Assembly (NCBI GenBank): GCA_011503125.2
Contig: WWBZ02000040.1
Span: forward strand, 1,674,001-1,738,000
Direction of reading: 5' to 3'
Length of the DNA stretch: 64,000 nt
Source: Botryosphaeria dothidea
Taxonomy: Eukaryota > Ascomycota > Dothideomycetes > Botryosphaeriales > Botryosphaeriaceae
Below are positions 36,131 through 48,703 of this stretch, piece after piece. Each line of letters starts with the position of its first letter. The stretch's first letter is position 1. The position numbers were made by a program, and so were the translations under genes. Below the pieces are notes generated by a model. The model was not told the DNA's origin and searched no databases. It worked only from the letters and a program-made list of their open reading frames with translations.

Positions 36131-37793
36131 TAGTCCCGTCTACTGCTGAATCCTCATCTATTTCTGAGGTTCCATCTACCACTTTCGATGCTTCATCCAC
36201 TCCTTCCGAAGTCTCATCTACACCTCCCAGTTTTACCACATTAACAAGTAGTTCGACATCCTCATCATCTTCCCCATCGACGGCGTTGAGCCCTACAGTC
36301 TCGTCCACCTATCCTCCAGCTGCGTGCGGGACAAATGCGGGAGGTAATCGCTGCACTGCTGCCAACTCCGGACCATGCTGTTCTCAATTTGGCTACTGGT
36401 AAGTACTACGCCAAAGTTGAGATGCACAACCTGAGAAAGTGTGTGTCTGACACAAATACAGCGGTGACGGTATTGAATACTGTGGTTCCGGATGCCAGCC
36501 GCTATTTGGGTACTGCCCTCCGGTCAGCAGTTCCATTGCCACAACAAGCAGGGCTTCTTCCATAGCAGCAGCGACCTCGTCATCTTCTGTGCTGTCATCT
36601 TCATCTTCCGCTGCCCCCAGCGCAATTTCCCTGCCAGAACTCGCTTACCCTCAAGATAATGGCAAGAAAGCAACAATCAGTGGCAAGGTCTTCAACTTGT
36701 ATTGCGGTCAGGAACCATACGGTAAGAAAATATTCATCACATACTTTTCTCGTTTCTCTTTCTAGACGTGACAGAATTAACACATATGTGCAGGTGGTAA
36801 CCTTCCCAACTAGCCCGTCTATGCCAACAAACTCGTCAACTGCGCCCAAATCTGCGCCTCCACGCAGACCTGCCGCACCGGATCCCTGGTCGGCTTCAAC
36901 TGCTACCTCAAATACACCGTCTCCCGCATCAGCAGCTCCGGTGCCAACGCCATGGTCATGCTTGCCGCCGACCACGTCAGCAGCCAATCGGCTGAACCCA
37001 CACCCACGTCCAGCGCCGCACCAACCTCTGGTGCCGCCACGACGGGGCCGGTCAACGACGGTCTGGCGTGCGGCACGGGCGGCTCGCCAACGCTGCGCAT
37101 CCCCAGCCCGAGCGCAACAGCGTTGATCTCGGCGGAGCTGTTCAGCAACCAGGACGACGAAGTACGCAATGTGTCTTTGCCGTTCCAGATGACGCTGTAC
37201 GGGACGTCCGCCTCGACGGTCTACGTGTCCACAAATGGCGTAAGTTTTTTTCCCTTTATTCTTCCCCCATCAGCATCCCTGAAGTCGGTTTAGATCCTCT
37301 CCTTCGAGCCCGCCCCGGCTTGGGATACCACGATCCTCCTAACTACCAAGCTCCCCTCGATTGCAGTTGCTCCGTACTGGACGGACCTGTCCATTCCTTT
37401 CCAGGAGTTCACCCGCGGCGTCTGGTACGCGTTCGATACTAGCACGAACACGTTCCTCGTCGAATGGATCATTGAAAAAGCCGGAAATATGGACGAGATG
37501 TACCATTTCCAGCTCGAGTACCGCGGCGCCACGCCCGGTGTGGTGGTATTCAGGTACTTCGTCGTCGGCGAGAATGGAAAGGGCGCTGGGATTGGCATGC
37601 AGGGTGGTAAGTTCTGCGATCTCCTTTTGCGACGTTTTTTTTTGTTTGAGATGAGTTTTGCTGACCGATGCATGTGCATACAGCTGAGACAGTGGCTCAG
37701 TTTTCTTTCGATCAGAGGGTCATTTGTCCGCTCGAGACGGTGACGTGCAACACGAACACGAATGCTTGCACCAATGGTACTATCAGTGGGTAA

Positions 37794-39071
37794 CGTGTTG
37801 AGGCTGGAGTTCATGACTATTGACGGAGGCGGCTGTATTGGTGGGTTCAGTGATGCATAATATGGATCTCTTCGAGGCGCTTTCGCTCTGGTTAGTAGCT
37901 GGCGCGGATATTCTCTATACCCTTTCTCGAATCCTTAAACTTATTTTACGTACCATTCAATGGAAACGGTCTACTTCCTTCTTCTCACCGATCATTTGCA
38001 CTTCTCATGAGCTGGAAACCATTGTGCTGTGTACTCCACTGCTGTTGTTGGGAAATTGCCGTGGTCTCGGCCGACAAGTTACACTGACAGTGGTCCTTTC
38101 CAGCGGTACTCATCATGCCCAACACCAAATGATGCCCTGCAATTATACACGGGCAGTTGAACCTGCAACTCCACTACTCAACTGCTACGTGGTCTTTGTC
38201 GTTAGTCCCAACGAAAGCTTCACGCGAGCTGGTCTACTTCTGCCCGGGCAGATAGAGCGGTATAGTACGGGCAGCAGATGGTCCGTGAGGCAGCTCGAGC
38301 AGGATACCGACGGGCAGCACCGGTGAACAATAAGGGCCGAAGAAAGCTGCAACGTTTGCGCCGTCACCGCCACATTTGTTTCGATGTCTCGATCTTCCGG
38401 TGTTCTGGCTCAGGCGGGCTGTCTGGTGTGGTCTCGTTTTCTCCACAATATTCTTCGTGATCGGTAGCTCTGAAAGTATCTTGAGGTAAATGACCAACGA
38501 TAGTCGTGGCCGTTTCATTCGGGCCGCGGTAGGAAGGTTCGGATGAAACATGCGCCTGTCGATTGCCTGAGCTGTACAGCAATTCAGATAAATGGTGACA
38601 GCTGGACTTGACGCATCCGCCGGCGTTGTGGAGCGGTGGGTGGGGCGTATCGAGGCTTCGGTGAGGCGAGACATACCATGCAGCGGATCATGAATATCCT
38701 TCCGAATCGGCGCATGAAGACGGGCTTCGCTCCCAATGGGCGGTGGTCGATGGAGGGCGCGGCCACGAGAAGCACGACGAGGCGCGGGCACAGACGTCGA
38801 TCGCAGTGACGGCAACCGGAGCGGACAGGTATCTGACGAGGCGGCTTATCGGGAGGGCATTGCGCGGGCAAACGGGGAAGGCAGATTCGAAACGCCCGTG
38901 GTTTCCCCCCGCGGCGACCGCTCTTTCCTCTCAGCGCTGCACCTCGAACCTCTTCCAGAGACTCTCACCACCTTGTACCACCGTCTGCTGCCACGTTGGG
39001 CTAGCGCATCCCATCACAGGATCACAGGCGCGCCGGGGTTGTTAGCGTCCGCGCCATCACGGCTGCCAGCC
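37794..39071. other. Intergenic, promoter side of the TRP channel gene
   Basis: No gene is supported in this 1.3-kb region. The channel reading frame is open for 112 codons upstream of the chosen ATG (from 38736), but that stretch is Arg/Ala-rich and looks like leader sequence. A minus-strand frame at 38234-38815 has no recognisable content. Confidence 0.5.
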
Positions 39072-41825
39072 ATGCCTCTGCATCGCCACTTCACCATGCC
39101 CGTCGCGCGCCCCCAGCCGCAGCCGCGCACGGCGAGCCGACTCAGCACCGCCCTTGCGGCCCTGCGCCAGCAGGAGGAGCAGGAGCATCTGCTTGGCGGC
39201 GACGACGAGGAAGAGCGCGTCGGGCCCCAGGCCGTCACCGAGACCGACCGCGCCGACGAGATTTTCGCCGCCGACCCGCACAAGGACCTTCCCGTCTACC
39301 GCACCATCCATCGGTACGTCTGCATGCAATTGCCCGTCTGCTGTGTCCCCTCAGCGCTGACCCAGCTCTGCAGCATCCGGAGATTGATCCTCGCAAGCAT
39401 CGGTGCGTTGCCGCTGCCATGTCCTTTAGCGAGATGCTGACTCCCCTGATAAGATGACCCCTACACCTCCTCGGCCCTGAGGGACCCGCGCATGAACGCC
39501 CTGATTGTGCGACCGCTCGTTGAACGTCTTTATGATCCAAAGGACTGCTCCGTCGGTAGGTCCATCTCTTTTCTTTTCTCCGCCTAAATCTGCAACTGGG
39601 CACAGATGTTTTTTTTTTCCTTTTTTTCTTGTCCCTATTTTACCGTGTATTCCTCGTCATCTTTGCGGCGACCTCTCGTAGAGAGTCTCGGTACAGACGG
39701 AACTATTGGATGGGACTAGCCAGTTTCCCTACTTCGTCATGAACGGCCGTCTGGGACCCAGACATGACCGACTTTGTACTTGGAAATGTCGGGCTCCGGC
39801 CGCGGATCTATTCAACCGCAGACCATCCAAAAGAGATCTATCGCCAATGCTATAGGAGGAACGATATCAGCGGACCTTCGATCTGCTCTGAGCTTCCTTG
39901 TGCGCCGGATTAGACTGAAATGTCATGCGCTTTACCACCTCACACTGGCCCGGACATTCGTGTGCCAGTCGATTGTGATGGAATCTGTCGTCTCCAAATG
40001 ACTCAAGGCGTCAATTGCACCAAGCCATTGCGGCACAAAACTTTGTATTGTTTTTGGCGATAGATCGAGAAGAACTAACGATATTCCAGTCTATTGCTTG
40101 CTCGTCAATCGAGTGCAATTCTTGCACGAGCAGAACTACCATAAGCACCACCACCAGACGGTCAATGGCACACGCGCCATTCTCTGCGAGATTGTGGCCA
40201 GTAAGATTTTGCGTCGTTTTGACGAAGAATATCCTGGTCGGCCTGGTCTCCTGCTGCTTTCCAACATCCTTGTGGCCGGATTCGACCCCTTCCAGAATGC
40301 CCCCGAAGAGGTGATTGAGCAAAGCAGCAATGTCTTCGACTGGCTATTGCAAGAGCGAGGAGGCTACGAAGGCAAGTTCACTGCCTTGGAGATTGCTATC
40401 CTTTCCGAAAGCAAGCATTTCCTTAGCGGCTCTGCCTGCCAGAAAGTCGTAGATGCTGTCTACCGCGGAAGGGTGGTATACACACCGATCGCCTTCATCG
40501 ATATCATTCCCGACCATTACAAGCACAAACCTGTTCGGCTCTATAATCCACGCCGGGCCCCGATCCTCAACCATTATCGACTGATTGTCCCTCGTACCCG
40601 CAACATTATCGACATATGTCAGTTTTTGATACTTATAGTCCTTTATGCGGTCACGATGACGAATCGAGACCACACCCAATGGACGTTCTACGAGTTGGCA
40701 TTCGCCATCTACGCTGCTGGATGGTGCCTGGATGAGTCGGCAACCATTCTGGAGCATGGCTGGAAAGTTTACTCGCAGAACCTCTGGTCTTTCCTGGATA
40801 TCACATTTGTCATAATCTACGTAGGTTACATTTCTCTCCGCCTTCATGGTTGGAGGAATGACAATCTGGAGCTCGGACGCCAAGCGCTGGACGTACTTTC
40901 CGTGGCAGCGCCTATTCTGCTGCCCCGGCTGGCGTTCAACATGATGCCGGAGAATATGCTGCTCATCTCCCTCCGCGCCATGATGGGAAACTTCATGCTG
41001 CTCACGCTTATTGCGGTTTGGTGCTTTGCAGGCTTTCTCCTGGCAATGAGATGGCTCAGCTTCGGACGGGTCGGACCTGATGGTAACCCGGATATCGACA
41101 GTCCCGACCCGATTACAATAGCCAAGTGGATGTTGTATATTTGGTTCGGACTGGACGCCACCGGAATTCAGGAAGCGCCGGCCTTCCACATGATCCTGGG
41201 ACCCGCCCTGATGGTTGCTTTCGCTTTCCTCGGGAACACCCTCTTCTTGACCATCCTCGTTGCTATCCTTAGCGACACCTTCTCCAAAGTCGCCGCCGAT
41301 GCGAACGCTGAGATTCAGTTTCGGCGCGCGGTATTAACCTTTGAAGGAGTCAAGAGCGATGCCCTGTTCGCTTACAGACCACCCTTCAATGTGCTCGCTC
41401 TCATGATCCTGGTGCCACTCAAGTTTGTCGTGTCGCCAAGATGGTTTCACAAGATCAATGTCACGGCGGTGCGGGTGCTCAACGCGCCCATCTTACTCGC
41501 CATCACGCTGTACGAGCGCCGCCATTTGTGGAAATCGAAGCGTCGTACGCTCGGGACGGTCAACAAGAGGCGGAAATTCTCCATCTGGAATTGGTCTCGC
41601 TTCAGCGTGCATGGGGATATCCAGGCATGCTTTGAGACAGATGTGCCGCGGAGTGTGTTGGATGACATCGTTCAGCAGGACGAGATTGACGAGGATGTGG
41701 CTTTTGGAAACGGACATGGGCTTGCGGGCGCATTCAGAGGCAGGGAGGCAAGCCCGACGGTAAGTCCTCAGACCGAGGTTAGGCGGCGGAGATTCTCAAG
41801 CATCATACACACGGACGGGGCGTAG
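39072..41825 (+). CDS. YVC1: YVC1/TRPY-type vacuolar cation channel (702 aa)
   Basis: Four exons: 39072-39313, 39374-39402 (only 29 nt), 39454-39555 and 40090-41825. Introns are 60, 51 and 534 nt. The protein matches the fungal TRP-like, calcium-permeable channels of the vacuolar membrane. The N-terminal cytosolic half includes VYCLLVNRVQFLHEQNYHKH. A membrane domain starts at NIIDICQFLILIVLYAVTMT and contains six or more hydrophobic segments, with the pore region around ITIAKWMLYIWFGLDATGIQ and the last helix FAFLGNTLFLTILVAILSDT. The conserved EIQFRRAVLTFEGVKSDALF stretch follows. In yeast such channels release vacuolar calcium on hyperosmotic shock. The third intron is ten times longer than others in the window. 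The start could also be ATG 39096. Confidence 0.88.
39556..40089 (+). other. Unusually long (534-nt) intron of the channel gene
   Basis: The donor GTAGGT at 39556 and acceptor ATTCCAG ending at 40089 restore the conserved V-Y-C-L-L-V frame, and a CTAAC branch-like site lies about 15 nt before the acceptor. Other introns in this window are 50-99 nt. The interior has a T-rich tract near 39610 and no open coding frame that I can join on both sides, so it may hold an alternative exon or a small RNA. Confidence 0.65.
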
Positions 41826-44800
41826 GAGCATGATTCTAGACCGTTACCAGCACTCTGTTACCCGCTGTTGTTTTCTCCTGCGCCCAAGAGTCTGTCAACC
41901 GTTGCGCAGCACCCAAGTGCCGGCCGGCCGGCCGAGAAGCTTCATTGGTGTCAACACCATGCCTGTACCGTAACCACAGAATTGGAAAAAGCATATCTTT
42001 TGGCGACGCTCCTTCGGACACGGCCCAATTAGCCCAAAATACTAGCTTTCGATTGCAGCCTGACTCAATAGCTCGTCGCCGTCTCAGTGCTGAGTCTTCT
42101 CCATGCACGTCGGCGACCTCTTACCTCGCCGACGACTCGCGATCCCAAAGTCATCTTTGCCTTTGGGACGATCCACTCCGATATAACGTCCAACCACCGC
42201 ATTGGGATCAGTCTTGCCCGCAAGCGGGCTGCGCCTCGTATACCCTTGGCCATTACAGGTCGGCGCCGTGCTTAAGAGAGAACGCAGCTTCGTTATGTAG
42301 CTAAGCTCAATGGTCGGCCCGTTTGCCCCGCTGCTTTGCAGTAGAGTGTCTCAACTTCGGTGCAAGTCAGCAGCGTCGCCTTCGCCCTTTGGAAGCCGCA
42401 TCCCGGGGACCCTAAGATTTGAGCGGCGGCCGATTGTTTGCGCTTAACCTGCGGCCATCATAACGCGCGCAGAGGCGGCCGCCATGGCATCTTCCGTCCA
42501 TTATGAACAAACCGTCATTATAGTCAATCGTGTAGTGCGGGGACCGTTGCTGGAAGACCCTTGCAAGTAGGCAACAGATGTGCGCGTGTACTCGGATCAT
42601 GCAATATGGGGGGGATGCAGGACTGCTTGGGGTCAGATGGTACCATGGTACGACAGACGAGCGATGGCGGAGAAAGCTCCTGTTCTCGCTTACCATCCCC
42701 CTTCCTCCTTCCCTGGACGTTGGACGCGCGTGCTCTTGAAAAGAAGGTAGTGGCTTTTATGCCCTGTCACACGCCGTAGATCGGTTGGCGCCGAGATATC
42801 GTGGCCGCGTCGGTTGGAATGGGCTGATCTGCCTTGGTTGCCTGTCTGCGACAGCCCCCTCCTCCTCCTCCTCTCCACCGAAAGTAGAGAGGGAAAGAGA
42901 GGGCGCCTGTCAGTCGGACGGACAAGCCACCTGTTTCGCCCGCTAGCCCGCCCGGGAGGAACCTCATGGAGTCAAGACCGTCAGTCGGGAGTCTCGCGAG
43001 TCGGCTCGCGATCGCACCGCCCAACGCTGGATGGCCCGCAGCAAAGCGAGTTATGCCTATCCCCTATGCAAACCGTTCGAAGCTGTTCTCAAGACATTTC
43101 TGGCTTGCATCATATGCCGGTCGATTCGGCAAGTGGCAGGCGTGCGGGCCTTTCCATTCCCTGTCGCGTCTCCGACACTCGTAGCTAACCCGCCCTAGAG
43201 CATACTCTGCTTTTGCTCTTTTAGCTGAAGTCGGGGGCCCTGCTGTGGCATCTCTTGGCCTTGGCCCACTCTCCCCATCGGCCTCCTGTAGCCAAGACCC
43301 GCCTTAATACTGAGTTTCTTGTACAATCTTCCGCTCGGTGGCGCGCCGAGCCAAACTGCTCCATCTCCTCTCCACCTCCGCCCGCGGAAAGAGTCTGGGC
43401 AAAGGCTGGGCAGTCGATGAGCACGTTGTCTGGGCATTTTGCACGGTCCCGATCCACTTCGACCTCGCTCCGTGGCTTTCGTAATTGGAGACCGATAACT
43501 GCCCACACTCAGCCGGTGCTCACACTGCCCCCCCCCCGATCGTACCAACGCAAGAGTGGCATCATAGCGCATTGTGCTTTTCCCAATAATTCAAACATTG
43601 CACAAGACGAACACAGCCGCACCCTGTCTGATGAAATTGTGCACAAAACACGACGCGTGGTTTTGCGGCGGAGGCGGTGGCCTGGCCTGATTCTGGGGGT
43701 AAATCGGGGCGGACGGGCGGCGCTCAAGCCCGCTGAGGATAACACTTTCATTGCCCTTTTCTTCCCTTTCACCAGACTCTCTCTCCGGCCCCGGGGGAGG
43801 CCGGACCTCCTTCCTTTGTTCCTTCGAGAGTCTCCACTCCTTTCCATCCTGCATTACTTACTCCACAGTAGTGATGCGTTTGCGACGTGTTGTTTCCATC
43901 GCTTCTCCTTGTTCATTAATTTTTGTTCGATCTCGCCGCTGCAGGCAGGCGGGCCGTGCAAGAGCCAACAACGCGTCTCCGCCTCCCGCATGAGAATGTG
44001 TGCGTGCGGGAGGCTGTGACATGACTAGCGAGGGATGTCCGCATCAAGAGAGGAGCGTCCGAGTGCTGGGAGCATGTGATGCAAAGAGAACGTAACAAGA
44101 CAGCTGAAAGAGAACATCATCACTAACGCTCATCAAAGCACAGGGCAACTCTGCAGCGGTGCGGCAACGTCCAACGGGGGAAAAGAGCGCAGACTCTACC
44201 GGGGACACTCTGCGTTGCAGCAAGCGTCTTTCCTGCCGAATTTCGATTGTCCTGGTTGGAGAGTGGTAAAAAAAAAGAGGAGCTCCCCCCCCGATAGGAT
44301 GTCATTGCGAGCTGTGAGCAGGCATCATTCTTTCTCGCGCCTCGTTTCATCTTGTCATCATACTTGTTCCATTTTATCTATCCTCCCGCCGCGTCAGATC
44401 TGACGGGGCTGTCCGCCTCGATGCACCAGCTCTGACAATGTGTGCGAAACGGTCGCGGAACCCAAAAAGCTTTTTTCTCTTCTCACCATTCCGCTGCCGC
44501 TGCTCTTTCTCTTCGTTGGGGCCGAGTAACGGAAGCCGACCGGAATATTGGGTAGATTTCACGTGTGCTGCGTGGAAAGAAGGTGTTGGACATGTTTTAG
44601 GCGAACGCATCGAAAGATGGGGAAAGCTTGCACTAATCACCGCGTTTACGGTTACGCTGAGGGCAAATGCCAGCACTAACATCGCCATCTCGCCAGTTGG
44701 TCTATTTCAAGTCGTGGGAATGCCGTTCAATGCAGCAGAGCGGAGCCCTTCGTTGGACCAACCAACAGAGCGAAGGAGCGCGACTCGCGAAAAGAGCTGT

Positions 44801-47800
44801 GGAGTTTTTTTTTTTGGTCTGATGCACATCGCAAAGCGAAGGCTGGGGGAGGAGGAATTAACACGTTGCCCTCATCAGCCGCTTAAGGATACACTTCCCT
44901 CTTCTGTGTCATCTCGCCCAAGAGTCTGCGCGGCTCCAAACCACGGCGTCGAGGTGTTTTCATGTCTTGCATGTGTGCCATCCATTCGTTAACTTTCTTA
45001 CTTCCATATCTCCGTCTCGCCTTGTAATAGCGGCGGGGTTATTATTACTGTGTGTCTGGAAAGCACTCGAGCCATTTTTCCTTTTCCAGATTCGTGCTCG
45101 TCGCCTGCGCGACTCAGGCTGAGATCGCGAGGAGGAGGGGGCTGCTTATGCTGCTGGCTGCGGGCTGCCGAGTCAGCTTAGTCGAAGCGCAGCGGCGGCG
45201 TCGCCTCGTGCATGGATCAAATTTCCCTTTCCCCAGTCACGATGATTTTTGACTCCGCTTTCTCGCAGAACCACTCCTTTGTCAACGGAGACATTTCGAC
45301 CGCCGGGAACCTTCCCTTTAGGGATGCGGAGGGAAGGGTGTTCGTCAAGCCACACATACACCGGCGCCTTTTCTTTGTGCATCGCTTGCAGCTCCGATCG
45401 GACGGCAATGCGTTAGTGGTGTTTCGGTGATGCACCGTAACTTTTTGGCGGCTGAGTGGAGGTTGACACGGTGGTTGCTCAGCCTTTCGCTCGCATTCGT
45501 TAAAAGCGGATACGGTGAGCGCTGAGCGGAGATCGATGGAGGCAGCTCAGCGAGAATACGAGCTCTTTCGGAGTCAGAGAAGCTTGACGCAAACGAGACA
45601 GTGTTGGGAGACCTTGGTTTCCTCAATTCAATAGACGTACTCGAAGGAAAAAGCGTGATTTTTGCCTCTTGGTTAATAGTGTATGTGTAGGTTTCAGAGC
45701 ATGTGCACGTATGCGTGAAAGGCCTAGAGGGACGATCTAGCAATACGAATGAACGCAAGCGATATGAAGTCAAAATGCCTTATTACTTTTTGGGCTCTCT
45801 ATACAGTCTTCCGAGGGTAATGCCCGGCCTACAGGACAGCGGCACACGCACACGCACATGCCGTCGGCACTTGTCTCGAGCAGGTGGAGGCACGGTCACT
45901 CTGGAGGCTGGCGTTTGAGCTATGGCGGAGGCGGTGGCTCTGGCTGGCAATTGTCATCAGCGCGGTTCAATGCCGCTAGGCGCAGTAATCATCTGCAATA
46001 ATTGTGTCGATAGAGGGCACCCAAAACAAGGCGGGACCAACAAATTGCTCATCCAACAATCTCTCCTCTTTTTTTTTTCGGTGCCCGAGAATCCACGCAG
46101 GTGTTCTCCACCATTTCTCGTCCCTGTCTTGGTAAGCGAGTGCCCGCTTTTGGGAGGATTGCCACGTTTGCCTGGGCGAAGGAGTTGCGTGTTCCTCCGA
46201 TCTTCGATGGCTTCCCCTCCTTTTGCCTTCCTCCTCGATCTCTTGTCCCGCCCATGATTTGCGCTTCCTCTCCGTCCTGGGCGCAGAGAGAACAAGACGG
46301 ATGGCGGTGCAAGAACGTGCGTGGCGGGGCAAAGGCCTTGGCGGAAGTGGTTACCTTTTTTTGCGACCTTGGGCAAGGCGATGGCAGTCAAAGTGATACA
46401 AGGCAGCGGAAATCCGCGAGGAGCAAGGGCTTTTTGCAAGCACCTGCCTGAGAGAGCGTGTTCGTCCTGCGGCGACGGTGAGGGGCAAGAAGACAGAATG
46501 CGAATACGCTTGCCTCCTTCACACTGAAACAAGCAAGTGGCCAGCGCGTTCTTGCCCGCGGTTGGACCTCCGCTTTCAGTAGACCTACTCGGCATAGCCA
46601 CACCGGTTGTAACACACGGACGCCTTTTCTTGCCTGCAGATTATTGACCGAAGTCAACGAAAGCACAGATAAGGAACGCAAAAAAAACAAGCGATGACGA
46701 GACGCGAGACGACGCGACGAGAAGAATCGGGTAAGATGAGGTGCGCATCAATCAGGAACTTGCTCAGCGCGCAGCCCCTCATCCCCGCTCACCTATTTTT
46801 TCTTGCTTGTCAATCTGGCCGTCACGCACGTGGCGCATGTGCCAATAAGTGCGCGTGCAGCGACCATTATTCTGCTCTGCACGGTGCTTTAATGAGCAGG
46901 TCGAGCTCCTCGCGGCATCGCCCCCGTGACCGCGTGGCCGGTGTGGAGCCAGAGATAGGTGGACGAGGCCGCTGTTGGACCACAGGTGTCGATAGATGAG
47001 CTGCGCTTTCGTCACGCGCGCGCAGATGCGGCCTCGAAACGTCAACAGAGACGACGGTGGATGACGCAGCAAGCTCATCCCGCCCTGGCAAGCCGTCGCC
47101 ATCCCCACAAAAGGGATGAGCTCATCAGCAAGCAGCAATCAGGCAGGCCGCGCTAAGAAGAAGCACGGGAGAAAGCGAGGAGAACGAGGACGAGGCAGCG
47201 CCCGACACTAGCAGAACGAAACAGCGGGTTAGACATAGACAGCCCGACGGTGGTAGTTTTGCCTCGCCGCGCTAACGCGCGCATTATAAGCGTGGAGTGG
47301 AGTTGGTGTGGTGGGTGGGTGGTTTGCTTTTTAGTCGGGTAGCTACACGGCGGTGCCTGACGACACAAGGGAGAGAGTTATGCACGAGAATTTTCCCTGG
47401 TTCAGCTCTTCCTTAAAAAAAATTTAGAGTCGCAAATTGCGCCCCTGCTTAGCGCCTCCAGCTGGCGCCCGCTGCAAGAGAGACTGTCAGCAGCGATGCC
47501 TTGGAGCTAGTGCGGGTGCCGCTTGGTCGGGTCGTCCGTGCCGCGAAACCTATCCCATCGGCGCTCGGCATGGCGGGCCACTGCTTGATTAGCTTCCGGC
47601 TGCATGACAAAGCGCAAGGCCTGCCTGCCCCGCCCCATCACGACCATCACCTCCGCACACCGAGACGTCGTGTCTCGCTCTGAATCCGAGCGAGAGAGAG
47701 GGATGGTCGCCGACCGAGGCTGAATGCATCTCGCATCCAACCAGCCCTCTTGGATGCCCGAATCTGCAGGAAGTTAAGAATAGAGAGAGAGAGAGAGGCA

Positions 47801-48671
47801 CACGGGCCCTCACGAAATCTCCATTCGAACTAAACCGCAAGGCGGGTGAGATCTGTGCAACGATGAGGCTGCGGAGAGGGAAAGTGGGCTGTTTTTCGCT
47901 TCCTTCACACACCCCTCCACCGCCCAGAGCTTCACGCGGTGGCAACTCGGCCGGAGAAACACAAAGGAACATAATAATCAATATTGACAAGGCTGTTGGG
48001 CCAAGTTTGGTTCTGTTGGTGTCAACGCCATACGTGTGGACACACCCGTATAAACTTACACGATGCACGTCTTTGGGAGCAGCCCACGCACAGCCTACCG
48101 GAGCTATCAGCGCAATGCCAACGGCGCAAGGCGTTGGAAAAACAAGGTTCTGCCGTCTGGAGTTGACAGGTGAATGGCGCCGCTGGTGGCGGGTAGGGCA
48201 GACAGCCCTGCCAGGAAAGCACGCTGCGCCAAAGTCAAAAGGCTGGGCGCGCGTGTGAAGAGAGATAGGGCACTGTCAATGCGCCTGGTGGTTGGACATG
48301 CTTAAACTCCTTGCGGACACCGTTGCGGACGAGCGAAGCAGACAGGGCCGGAGGGACGCTCGCCGAAAGGGCTGTCCCTGGTTTGCGAGAGCTGACCTCT
48401 CGCCCACCACGGGCGCAGCTCCTGCCACGTGCGGCTCTGCACACAGGCCCAACCCTGCCCGGACCGGGCCCTGAAATTCTACGATTTGTTGGCGGGCGCT
48501 TTTAGCTTGTAGTCTCTGAGCTTGTCTGCCTCCTTTCTTTTTCGTTGTTGCACCGGCAATGCAGAGTCCTGGCGGCGTAGCCACGACGACGGGGTATTGA
48601 AGGAGGGCAGGGGCGAGATGGTGGTGGGCGGCGCTGTCCGTGCTGCGGTTGTACTTCCTTGCGCCACACGG

Positions 48672-48703
48672 CCAATCAGAGGGCGCAGCGCAGCGCTATA
48701 AGG
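48672..48703 (+). promoter_or_regulatory. Candidate CCAAT/TATA promoter in the gene-poor tract
   Basis: CCAAT (48672-48676) is followed 20 bp later by CTATAAGG (TATA at 48697-48700), which is a reasonable core-promoter arrangement. No coding frame with recognisable content begins downstream, so if real it would drive a noncoding or unknown transcript. Confidence 0.3.

Larger units (their letters stand above)
32365..37793 (+). pseudogene. Secreted chitin-binding mucin-like protein gene with three in-frame stops
   Basis: Seven exons can be built with consistent phases: 32365-32995, 33048-33258, 33309-36398, 36462-36721, 36794-37239, 37294-37606 and 37684-37793. They total 1687 codons including the terminal TAA. 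Three in-frame stops interrupt them: TGA 32668, TAA 33406 and TAG 36811. Order: signal peptide (MLLRPLGIGLLVGLGLPTTV, cleavage after VQA); an N-terminal fungal domain of about 180 residues; two CBM18 hevein-like modules (GVCCGANGRC+SSTDEAC and NCCSIYGRCGSTDEYC); a 900-residue Ser/Thr-rich mucin region; a third CBM18 (CCSQFGYCGDGIEYC); a Cys-rich segment; and a NIDO-like beta module (VSTNGILSFEP, then YRGATPGVVVFRYF). It would be an extracellular wall or adhesion protein. Intact splice sites argue for recent decay, recoding or assembly error. If translated from the first ATG only 101 residues are made. Confidence 0.7.

Noticed and set aside
32365..37793. Explaining the mucin-gene stops by A-to-I editing alone
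   Set aside because: TAG and TGA could each become TGG by one edit, but TAA would need two, and Trp is not expected at the CBM18 position.
38736..39071. N-terminal extension of the channel protein from an upstream in-frame ATG
   Set aside because: The added 112 residues are Arg/Ala/Gly-rich and unlike the family. The ATG at 39072 is closer to the expected N terminus.
43255..44019. A 254-codon plus-strand frame in the gene-poor tract
   Set aside because: Arg/Ser/Pro-rich, no domain and no junctions. Its second half runs through a leader-like pyrimidine tract.
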